Below, one piece after another: positions 34,970 through 41,691 of a DNA stretch of 64,000 nucleotides. Both the position numbers and the translations under genes were made by a program. Source of the DNA: Clostridia bacterium. Its GTDB lineage: Bacteria; Bacillota; Clostridia; Oscillospirales; CAG-272. The stretch spans positions 62,001 through 126,000 of the forward strand of contig JAFVRG010000002.1 of assembly GCA_017504405.1 (NCBI GenBank), written 5' to 3'. A model generated the notes under the pieces. The model saw nothing but the letters and a program-made list of their open reading frames with translations, did no database searches and was not told the origin of the DNA. Within the stretch, counting starts at the first letter, position 1, and every line of letters starts with the position of its first letter.

Positions 34970-34998
34970 AAAGAAAAAGGCAGTCAAAGACTGCCTGT
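34970..34998 (-). terminator. Terminator after the Fic gene
   Basis: AGGCAGTC / GACTGCCT stem with a 3-base loop (34978-34996), followed on the minus strand by T5. Confidence 0.85.
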
Positions 34999-34999
34999 G

Positions 35000-35608
35000 T
35001 TATTTTAAATCCTCTGCCCTGAATGTTGTATATCCCTCGTAATGATAGCTCGTATCAATACCCTTCATAAACACCTGTCGGTCATTTACCTTGTCTGTCA
35101 GGGCATTTTTTAGAAGATGCTTGATTTCGATATCCTTGATAGGGCTTCTCTCCATAGCAAGGAGATAATCCTCTTTATCAACAAGGCTCCAGTCTACAAC
35201 CATTCCAAGCTCACTTTTTAATATATGGTCGAGCCAGATTCGGGTAGCCCTGCCGTTACCCTCTCTGAACGGATGCGCCACATTCATTTCAACGTACTTT
35301 TCAACAATCTCATCGAAGGTGCTTTGAGGCATTTTTTCGATGTTTTTAATCGCCTCGCCGAGATACATTAACGGCGCAAATCTGAAATTTCCTTTTGCAA
35401 TATTAACCGTTCGCAGCTTTCCTGCAAAACCGTATATATCAGAGAACAGCCGGGAATGTATTTTTGAAAGCGTATCAAACGTTCCCGATTTCAACGAAGA
35501 AAGAAAATTCGTTTCAAAAAGCTCTATTGCACGGATTTTGCTTATGCGCTCTTCCTCACGTGCAAGCTCTGCCGAATCGTTAATTCCCAATTTATTATCA
35601 AGAGCCAT
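35000..35608 (-). CDS. Fic-domain protein adenylyltransferase
   Basis: A 202-residue single-domain Fic protein that transfers AMP (or another nucleotide moiety) to a target protein. The catalytic loop HPFREGNGRATR (residues 112-123) is a perfect match to HxFx(D/E)GNGRxxR, and the flap region KGNFRFAPLMYL is present. The overall sequence looks like the class III type, in which the inhibitory helix is at the C terminus of the same protein, so no separate antitoxin is expected; none is seen beside it. It lies 135 bases outside the end of the tRNA-Arg island (displaced 3' half tRNA), so by coordinates it is not part of the island. Confidence 0.93.
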   Translation of the reverse strand: MALDNKLGINDSAELAREEERISKIRAIELFETNFLSSLKSGTFDTLSKIHSRLFSDIYGFAGKLRTVNIAKGNFRFAPLMYLGEAIKNIEKMPQSTFDEIVEKYVEMNVAHPFREGNGRATRIWLDHILKSELGMVVDWSLVDKEDYLLAMERSPIKDIEIKHLLKNALTDKVNDRQVFMKGIDTSYHYEGYTTFRAEDLK

Positions 35609-35743
35609 ACTATCCCATCCCCACCGTTTGTTCGTTCAATAGTATTATACCATAAAGTAGAGTTGATTTCAAGTAATAAGCCGTCTATTTATGAAAATTT
35701 CCCACCCTACACACTGCAAAAGCAAGCACAATGTCCGTTTTTT

Positions 35744-35787
35744 TGGCACCCGCAGCGAGAATCGAACTCACAACTAACCCTTAGGAG
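35744..35787 (-). pseudogene. Displaced 3' half of the native tRNA-Arg(CCT)
   Basis: On the minus strand the 44 bases comprise the 16-base core CTCCTAAGGGTTAGTT, T-arm GTGAG-TTCGATT-CTCGC, acceptor 3' strand TGCGGGT, discriminator G and CCA. The acceptor strand pairs over all 7 bp (two G-T pairs) with GCCTGCA of the 5' half at 41401-41447, and the anticodon stem AACCC/GGGTT also closes. Together the halves rebuild a 75-base tRNA. Confidence 0.92.
35772..35787 (-). repeat. Left attachment repeat of the tRNA-Arg island
   Basis: CTCCTAAGGGTTAGTT on the minus strand, identical to 41401-41416 in the same orientation. It covers the anticodon (CCT) loop and 3' anticodon stem of tRNA-Arg. Confidence 0.92.
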
Positions 35788-35933
35788 TTCCAAGTTCTTG
35801 TGAAAGTTTTGTAAAAAGCGTTCAATTCCGTGCATTTCGGTGCGTTTTATTAAAAATGCAATGTTTTTTATATTAAAAACGTTAAATAAGTTGCGTAATT
35901 TTTGCATTTTTACGCAACTTTTAAATTAAATTT

Positions 35934-35950
35934 ATACCGATTTTATACCA
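35934..35950 (+). repeat. 17-bp island-end repeat, left copy
   Basis: ATACCGATTTTATACCA; 16 of 17 bases match 41308-41324 in the same orientation. Each copy contains ATACC twice. It may be an arm-type integrase site or the 3' edge of a lost integrase gene. The remaining sequence from 35788 to 36017 holds only this repeat and a hairpin. Confidence 0.6.
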
Positions 35951-35973
35951 ATTTTGAAATCCTTAAATTTAAT

Positions 35974-36004
35974 AGGCAGACCCCGCATTCTCGGGAATCT
36001 GCCT
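35974..36004 (-). terminator. Hairpin after res
   Basis: AGGCAGA / TCTGCCT outer stem with an inner CCG / CGG stem, 13 bases after the res stop codon. The T run is weak. Confidence 0.55.
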
Positions 36005-36017
36005 AGTTAAGTGCTCC

Positions 36018-38630
36018 TTATAAATCTTTGATGATATTCAAAAACTTATCAAACGATATAGCGTCGGGATTACTTGCAATATCGTTTTCACTTACCATAT
36101 AATAACGGAATTTACTACCTGCTTGCGCTTGCCACATCTTGCCGAGTTCAGCTTTTTCACGGCTATCGTCGTTAGACGTTAAGTGTTCGCCTTTCGTTTC
36201 AATCATTACGATATATCCACTATTCGTCATTACGATAAAGTCAGGATAATGGTTGATAAACCCATTTATATAGAACTCGTGACGTTCAATATTTCTATGC
36301 CACCATTTGATATTAGGCATAGAAGAAACTTTTTCAATAACCTTACGTTCAAAAGCGTTCATTGTTTGCTCTTCAGCGTATAAAGACTTTGACAAGAACG
36401 AGAACGTTTCGCCCGGATTGATTTCACTCTTTAACTTAAACGACGGAATACAAACGATTTTACCCGTTTCAAGCAAAAGCTTAAATCTTTCACGACGATA
36501 TTCGTCGAGAAGCACATTGATTTTCTCTTTAATTCTTATTGCAAAACCATGAACGTTCTTTTCGAGTGCCGCAAGTTCATCTCTATCCATGTTTTCTATA
36601 ACACGGTCAATATAAGATACCAATTCAATTCCTGAAATAAAATCAATCTTTTCAAGGATATTCTTCATTTGATACTTGCAGTTTCTTACCCGACTTTCAG
36701 GTGGTAAAGATTGAAATATCTCCTTGAAATATTCACTTTCAGCTTCCGCCATAAAACGATATTTCGGTTTTTCGTTTTTGTTGACATCAACTTCAGCAAC
36801 ACCTTCCGTTGCAGAACGGAAATCAATTTCAACGCTTTTATCTTTTAACGTAAAGCCGTCGGATAAAAATTCCTTACTCACAAGTTCTTTATAGTCCCCG
36901 TCTAAAAACGCAAATAAGCTATTTTCAGACTTATAATAAAATTGTGGAATTTCCAAAGACAACGCTTCGTCTTTAAATTCGTCGTAAATTCTATATGTAG
37001 TCACTTTACTTCTTACCTCCAAAGGTAAATCACTTAACGGCTCGGATTGAAGAGTTTTTAATTCTTCATCGTAAGTATCACTCTTAACTTCTGCACTTGC
37101 CAACATATCGTCAATAGCAGTAGAAGGAGCATCCGTTTTCCGTCTTTCTTCAATAATTGTTTTAAGTGTAGTACTATCAAACTGTAAAAATTCTTCTTCA
37201 TCCACCGTAGGCGGTGTAATTGTAATTTCTTGTTGTACAGGCTTCGGTGCAGATTCAACAACAGGTTTTTCTTCTGTCACACGATAATCTTTACTACTAA
37301 AGCCAGCATCGTTAAGACCTTGAATCACTTTCGTAATCGTAGCGTGGAAATCGTTAGAACTTGTAAGCACGTAAGAAAGATTCAAAAACTTACTCGTATT
37401 TTGTTTTGTGTAAGGCAAACGCAAAACACGACCTAAAATTTGCTCTACGTCAACGGTAGAAGTTTTGTTTGCAAGTGTTGCTAAAATATACGCAAACGGA
37501 CAGTCCCAACCTTCTTTAAGCGCGTTAACCGTAATGATATACTTTATCTTGCAATCGGGCGACATTAAATCTTTATCTTTAATTTCGTTTATTTCAGCCG
37601 TCTTAATTGCAATTTCTTCCGCAGGAATACCGTTTTCTACAAGTTTTTCCTTTAACTTGTCAAATGTTTCCTTGTTTTCACCGTTTCTTGGCTGCGCTTG
37701 GAATAAGACGATAGGTCTAATATAACGTCCACACGTATTCGTTTTAGCAAGTTCGTCTAAACGGTTGCGTAAGTCAATTGCATCCGCAATAACTTCTTCT
37801 TGCGATGGGCGATTATAAACAATAACGGGAAGTTTAACCATATTTTCCGTTTTAAGTTGTGCCGCATCCACGTAAGAAATAATATTGCTGTTCTTTCTCG
37901 GCGTAGCCGTTAAATCAAGAATAAAGCAAGGATTTAAGTTTTTAAGCATTTCCACACTTAATTCACCCGTAGTATGATGGCTTTCATCAACGACCACAAC
38001 TGGAGAAAGTTGGTTTAATACTTGGATAAGCGCAGTATCGTCAACACCTTCTATAAGCGTTTCAGGAGTAGAAATAAACTTGGTAAATTGTTGCAAGTTT
38101 CCGTTTTCTTGATAAACCTTTCTGCCTTCTTTGTTTTTAATACGGAAACTATCAAAACTCATTATCACAATAGAGAGTTGCTCGTTTACTGTAGTAGGGT
38201 TAAATTGTTGTCCGTCTAAAACTTGTTGCTTGCTATAAACTTGAACTCTGCCATTAAAATCCGACTCAATCTTTTGCCTATACGGATGCGCAGGGTTAGA
38301 TAAATTCTTTAACGTTTGCGTAAGAATGGCTTCAGATGGAACAAGCCAAACGACAACTTTTGCCTTTTTGCTTGGTAAGTTACCGAAAATAGTTTTTAAC
38401 GAATTGCACGCCAAAAAGGTTTTTCCACCACCCGTAGGCACTTTGAAACAAACGTGGGGCGTATTTTCAATCGTGTTTTTATAAGTAGGGATAGCGTCAA
38501 ATCCAACTCTAACACCTTTTTCTAACCAATAATCATTATAGGCTTTAACAACACTATTCGTAGAGTTCAATAACTCGCAATAGCGGTTCAAATCACTTAT
38601 AACTTGTTTTTGAAAGTTTTTTAATTCCAT
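36018..38630 (-). CDS. res: Type III restriction enzyme Res subunit
   Basis: An 870-residue ATP-dependent restriction subunit. The N-terminal superfamily 2 helicase core shows motif I VPTGGGKT (residues 64-71), motif II VVDESHHTTGE, motif III LTATPRKN and motif VI QILGRVLRLPYTKQN. The C-terminal nuclease domain reads HYPDFIVMTNSGYIVMIETKG, a PD-(D/E)xK site. Type III enzymes cut about 25-27 bp from one of two head-to-head unmethylated sites. It follows mod by 11 bases and is the last gene of the operon. Frame intact, full length. Confidence 0.96.
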   Translation of the reverse strand: MELKNFQKQVISDLNRYCELLNSTNSVVKAYNDYWLEKGVRVGFDAIPTYKNTIENTPHVCFKVPTGGGKTFLACNSLKTIFGNLPSKKAKVVVWLVPSEAILTQTLKNLSNPAHPYRQKIESDFNGRVQVYSKQQVLDGQQFNPTTVNEQLSIVIMSFDSFRIKNKEGRKVYQENGNLQQFTKFISTPETLIEGVDDTALIQVLNQLSPVVVVDESHHTTGELSVEMLKNLNPCFILDLTATPRKNSNIISYVDAAQLKTENMVKLPVIVYNRPSQEEVIADAIDLRNRLDELAKTNTCGRYIRPIVLFQAQPRNGENKETFDKLKEKLVENGIPAEEIAIKTAEINEIKDKDLMSPDCKIKYIITVNALKEGWDCPFAYILATLANKTSTVDVEQILGRVLRLPYTKQNTSKFLNLSYVLTSSNDFHATITKVIQGLNDAGFSSKDYRVTEEKPVVESAPKPVQQEITITPPTVDEEEFLQFDSTTLKTIIEERRKTDAPSTAIDDMLASAEVKSDTYDEELKTLQSEPLSDLPLEVRSKVTTYRIYDEFKDEALSLEIPQFYYKSENSLFAFLDGDYKELVSKEFLSDGFTLKDKSVEIDFRSATEGVAEVDVNKNEKPKYRFMAEAESEYFKEIFQSLPPESRVRNCKYQMKNILEKIDFISGIELVSYIDRVIENMDRDELAALEKNVHGFAIRIKEKINVLLDEYRRERFKLLLETGKIVCIPSFKLKSEINPGETFSFLSKSLYAEEQTMNAFERKVIEKVSSMPNIKWWHRNIERHEFYINGFINHYPDFIVMTNSGYIVMIETKGEHLTSNDDSREKAELGKMWQAQAGSKFRYYMVSENDIASNPDAISFDKFLNIIKDL

Positions 38631-38641
38631 AATTTTACCTC

Positions 38642-40225
38642 TTAAAGCCTTGTAATATCACGTGGTATTTTCTTAAATACGATATTAAACTTTTCCATTA
38701 TTTCTTCCGAAAGCACACATTTATCTGCGTAAATTATGTATTCCGTCGCTCTTGTATTTATCGTAGATAAAAATTCGTTGTTAAGCGTAGTAATTTCATC
38801 TTTTTTGTAGAAGAAGTAATACGCGGTGTCATTATTTTTACCTAATAAATAGGGATTGTCCGTAGCCGCCATATCAAGTGGCTTTTTTGTTTCCATATAA
38901 TAAACATATTTACGGATTTCTTCTTCAGGAACTTCTTCGTTTAAGTTTTTATCATCCTTAAATAGAGGTTGTCCAAGTTCATAGTAAGTGAAATCGCCGG
39001 GAACACCATCCACCTTCTTTTTGCCTGAACCATAGCCTTTTATAACTCTCTTTATTCTTTCCGCCGTTAAAGTTTCAGCATAATCCATCATCTCTACAAG
39101 AATAAACCTTCTCTTACCATTATCATTTTTATTCATTTTCAAAAGAGAGTGCGCTGTTGTTGCGCTGCCTCCAAACGAGTCTAAAAATAACGCATTTTCT
39201 TTTTTGCAAGCCATTGTGAGAAGTTGTTCTATAAGCTTGGTTGGTTTCGGAAAAGGGAATTCGTTTCCGTTCCCAAAAATTTCTTGCATTTCACGAGTAC
39301 CGTCTTGCGTAAATACATTGTCAATCAAAGAAAATGGGCGAGTTGTTCTTTGTATTCCTTGCCTATCCTTCAAATATTGTTTTATGAATACCGACCAAGT
39401 TCCATTTCTTTGCGAAAATCCTAATTCATGATATTTTAAAGCTTCTTCAACATGTTCTTTCGACCAAATCCATTGTCTTCTTGGCATAATTATGCTTCCA
39501 TCCGGAGCAGTAATAGGAAAACGTAAATTTTCTCTATCTCCCATACTATTACCAGCTTCTAACGGTTGTGTTCTATATTTTCCACGTTCATTAACATACT
39601 CATCTTCATACACATAGTTACGAGCAATCATTTCTTCTGTATAAGGAATATCGAGCGTGTCAATTAAGCGTAAATCTTTCACATACATTAAAATATACTC
39701 TTGTACAACAATAACTCTCTTTTCTTTTGCACCATTATACCTTTTTTTCCAAACCAATGTTGCTATTCTATTTGATGCACCAAAAATTTCGTCGCAAACA
39801 CACTTTAAATTTACGTATTCTATATCATCAATACTTATAAATATAATCCCGTCTTTTGCAAGAAGTTTATGTAACAATTTCAATCTAGGATAAATCATGC
39901 AAAGCCATTTGTCATGTCTTGATAAATCTTCTCCTTCAGTCCCAACTACTTGTCCAAGCCATTTTTTAATTCTAGGGTCGTTTACGTTGTCGTTATAAAC
40001 CCATTTTTCATTTCCCGTATTATACGGTGGGTCGATATAAATACAATCTATAAGTCCTTCATATTGAGGGAGAAGAGATTTAAGCGCAAGCAAATTATCC
40101 CCGTGAATAATCATATTCTCGGAGTGTTCCGCATTAAACGTATATTTTTTATCAAGAATCCTAAACGGCACTTCTTGATGATGATTTACAACCTTATCTT
40201 TTCCAATCCATTCTAACGTAGGCAT
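38642..40225 (-). CDS. mod: Type III DNA modification methyltransferase Mod
   Basis: A 527-residue beta-class N6-adenine methyltransferase that both modifies and gives specificity to the Res-Mod complex. Catalytic motif IV DCIYIDPPYNTG (DPPY at 65-68) precedes motif I FLDSFGGSATTAHSLLKMN in the order expected for the beta class. The region about residues 150-330 is the target-recognition domain. Its ATG overlaps the upstream stop codon (TAATG), so translation is coupled. No simple-sequence tract in the coding region suggests phase variation. Confidence 0.95.
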   Translation of the reverse strand: MPTLEWIGKDKVVNHHQEVPFRILDKKYTFNAEHSENMIIHGDNLLALKSLLPQYEGLIDCIYIDPPYNTGNEKWVYNDNVNDPRIKKWLGQVVGTEGEDLSRHDKWLCMIYPRLKLLHKLLAKDGIIFISIDDIEYVNLKCVCDEIFGASNRIATLVWKKRYNGAKEKRVIVVQEYILMYVKDLRLIDTLDIPYTEEMIARNYVYEDEYVNERGKYRTQPLEAGNSMGDRENLRFPITAPDGSIIMPRRQWIWSKEHVEEALKYHELGFSQRNGTWSVFIKQYLKDRQGIQRTTRPFSLIDNVFTQDGTREMQEIFGNGNEFPFPKPTKLIEQLLTMACKKENALFLDSFGGSATTAHSLLKMNKNDNGKRRFILVEMMDYAETLTAERIKRVIKGYGSGKKKVDGVPGDFTYYELGQPLFKDDKNLNEEVPEEEIRKYVYYMETKKPLDMAATDNPYLLGKNNDTAYYFFYKKDEITTLNNEFLSTINTRATEYIIYADKCVLSEEIMEKFNIVFKKIPRDITRL

Positions 40226-40785
40226 TATTGTTCTCCCGTTTTCTTTTCTTTCTTGGTTTCTTCTAAACGTCTTTCAATTTCTGCACCATATTCCCTAACT
40301 TCTTCCATAGGAGTTTGCGGATTTGTCATATTAGTAAATAATTTCGCAATCTCTAACTGACCTTGTTTATAGGTGTTTTCTGCACTAATTTGAGCTAATA
40401 ATCCATTAGGAACATAAGGATTTTGAATAAGCTCCCAATTTACGTTTTTATACTTTAATGATTTAGCCATCGCTTCAAGCATTTTTGTCTTATTATCTTC
40501 AATTTCTTTTGTTTTTACTTGAACATCCTCAGGCTTAATGTTTAACGACTTCAAATAAGCATTATATTTCTCAATAACTTCTTTATCGTCATAAAAAACG
40601 ATAGGAACTGAGTTAAAGACGTTTACCGAGTATTGGTCAACGTAACCAAAAGAACGATAAGACATTAGGTGAGAAAAAACACGCATTTTATCCTTTCTCT
40701 TTTCACTTCTATCTTGTAAATATTGCGCTATAATAACAGCCAAAATCGGGATAATAACTAGCGCCGCCAAATTTATCCATTCCAT
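40225..40785 (-). CDS. Membrane-anchored protein resembling DUF6680, inside the type III operon
   Basis: A 186-residue protein with one N-terminal transmembrane helix (residues about 5-22, NLAALVIIPILAVIIAQYL), a basic stretch (DRSEKRKDK) then a cytoplasmic helical domain. The block MRVFSHLMSYRSFG ... VNVFNSVPIVF ... VIEKYNAYL follows the layout I associate with DUF6680, whose function is not known. It ends in a charged tail. Position between the XRE controller and mod, with overlapping codons to mod, makes it part of the cassette. It has no counterpart in textbook type III systems; a role in linking restriction to the membrane would be inference. Confidence 0.75.
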   Translation of the reverse strand: MEWINLAALVIIPILAVIIAQYLQDRSEKRKDKMRVFSHLMSYRSFGYVDQYSVNVFNSVPIVFYDDKEVIEKYNAYLKSLNIKPEDVQVKTKEIEDNKTKMLEAMAKSLKYKNVNWELIQNPYVPNGLLAQISAENTYKQGQLEIAKLFTNMTNPQTPMEEVREYGAEIERRLEETKKEKKTGEQ

Positions 40786-40853
40786 TATATAAATCTCCTA
40801 TTGTAATTTTACCACACTAAATATGACGACTTCCGTCATATTTATAAAATTTT

Positions 40854-41060
40854 TTATTCTTCATCTATAATTTCCACAATATCTTCTATATTGCACTCTA
40901 AAACCTTGCAGATTTTAGCCAAAATTTCTGTGTTTACGTGTTCATTTTTGCCGAGTTTTGCAAGCGCAGTAGTTGTCATACCAGTAGCAATACGGAGGTC
41001 TTTTTTCTTCATATCCTTATCGATTAAAAGTTTCCATAGCTTTTTATAACTGACAGCCAT
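40854..41060 (-). CDS. XRE-family controller protein of the type III island
   Basis: A 68-residue Cro/C1-type helix-turn-helix protein (MAVSYKKLWKLLIDKDMKKK ... LRIATGMTTTALAKLGK ... ICKVLECNIEDIVEI). It is closely related along its whole length to the controller of cassette 1 at 24607-24819, with identical AxLAKLGKN-type recognition helix surroundings. It is the first gene of the island operon, 68 bases ahead of the DUF6680-like gene, behind a consensus promoter overlapping a GTTTTAAC-type palindrome. Likely delays restriction while DNA is being methylated. Confidence 0.88.
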   Translation of the reverse strand: MAVSYKKLWKLLIDKDMKKKDLRIATGMTTTALAKLGKNEHVNTEILAKICKVLECNIEDIVEIIDEE

Positions 41061-41089
41061 TTTGTAGCACCATCCTTAATTAAAAATCA

Positions 41090-41127
41090 GTTTTAACTAT
41101 TATAACACATCTATTCAGAAATTTCAA
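41090..41127 (-). promoter_or_regulatory. Promoter and candidate operator of the type III island
   Basis: On the minus strand TTGAAA (41122-41127), 17-base spacer, TATAAT (41099-41104), then GTTAAAAC (41090-41097) one base downstream. AAGGATGG is the ribosome binding site. Confidence 0.85.
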
Positions 41128-41160
41128 CTAAAAATCCAATTTTTAGATTATAAATCGTAA

Positions 41161-41196
41161 AAAAAGAACTTGGATTCAATTCCAAGCTCTTTTTTT
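41161..41196 (-). terminator. Terminator after the island tRNA-Arg
   Basis: AGAACTTGGA / TCCAAGCTCT stem (one mismatch) with a 6-base loop, directly after the CCA end on the minus strand and followed by T5. Confidence 0.8.
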
Positions 41197-41270
41197 GGCC
41201 TCCCCGGCGAGAATCGAACTCACAACAGAAACTTAGGAGGTTCCCGTTATATCCATTTAACTACAGGGAG
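41196..41270 (-). tRNA. Complete tRNA-Arg(CCT) carried by the island
   Basis: 75 bases with encoded CCA. Acceptor CTCCCTG / CGGGGAG pairs fully (one G-T), D-arm GTTAAATGGATATAAC, anticodon arm GGAAC-CTCCTAA-GTTTC with anticodon CCT, T-arm GTGAG-TTCGATT-CTCGC. The T-arm and preceding GTT are identical to the displaced native 3' half, while the acceptor differs. It can replace the host tRNA broken by the insertion. Confidence 0.93.
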
Positions 41271-41307
41271 ATTTTTATGTTTTTAAAGTTATTTTACGAC
41301 ACGAAAT

Positions 41308-41324
41308 ATACCAATTTTATACCA
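41308..41324 (+). repeat. 17-bp island-end repeat, right copy
   Basis: ATACCAATTTTATACCA, one mismatch to 35934-35950, same orientation. Confidence 0.6.
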
Positions 41325-41400
41325 CAATAATGCACGTTTTGAATACAAAACACAATATATTGTGGCATATATGGCTACGCTATGCTATATTTAGGGATAT

Positions 41401-41416
41401 AACTAACCCTTAGGAG
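41401..41416 (-). repeat. Right attachment repeat of the tRNA-Arg island
   Basis: CTCCTAAGGGTTAGTT on the minus strand, identical to 35772-35787. Confidence 0.92.
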
Positions 41417-41447
41417 GGGTTTATTATATCCATTTAACTATGCAGGC
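41401..41447 (-). pseudogene. 5' half of the native tRNA-Arg(CCT)
   Basis: From 41447 the minus strand reads GCCTGCA (acceptor), TA, D-arm GTTAAATGGATATAAT, anticodon stem AACCC, then the core CTCCTAAGGGTTAGTT. After the core the sequence (ATATCCCTAAATATAG) is not a T-arm. The missing 3' part is at 35744-35787. The 5' side from 41448 to 41634 shows no gene. Confidence 0.92.
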
Positions 41448-41634
41448 GTATTCGGTTGCCTATATATTCTAACACATTATTGTCGGTTTTTCAAGAGGGT
41501 TTTCAATTTTTTAAGAAATATGCCGAAGTTTTCCCACGTTAAGGAAAATTTGCTCGGAAACGGCGAAGTCAAAAAGGCAAGGCATTTTAGATATATTACT
41601 TTTTTAAATATGTTAGTGCATTTAAAGCGGGTTA

Positions 41635-41664
41635 TTGACTTTCCCTTTTTAAAAATGTTATACT
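41635..41664 (+). promoter_or_regulatory. Promoter of the GH42-like gene pair
   Basis: TTGACT (41635-41640), 18-base spacer, TATACT (41659-41664), then GGGAGGCGGAT before the ATG at 41692. Confidence 0.75.
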
Positions 41665-41691
41665 GTTCATATAAGCTATAGGGAGGCGGAT

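Larger units (their letters stand above)
35772..41416. mobile_element. 5.6-kb genomic island inserted in tRNA-Arg(CCT)
   Basis: Bounded by 16-bp direct repeats that are the anticodon-loop core of a split tRNA-Arg gene. The cargo is an XRE controller, a DUF6680-like membrane protein, type III mod and res, and a complete tRNA-Arg(CCT) of different sequence. The content is visibly AT-rich compared with flanking host DNA. No integrase, excisionase or transposase frame is present, so it moved in trans or has lost its recombinase. Near-identical 17-bp sequences lie just inside each end. Confidence 0.85.

Noticed and set aside
35707..35907. 66-residue minus-strand frame across the left island end
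   Set aside because: It translates the displaced tRNA half itself (the tRNA codes for the EFDSR-like end), so it is not a gene.
38642..40225. Phase-variable mod gene
   Set aside because: Type III mod genes often carry simple repeats that switch frames; no such tract is present and the frame is intact.
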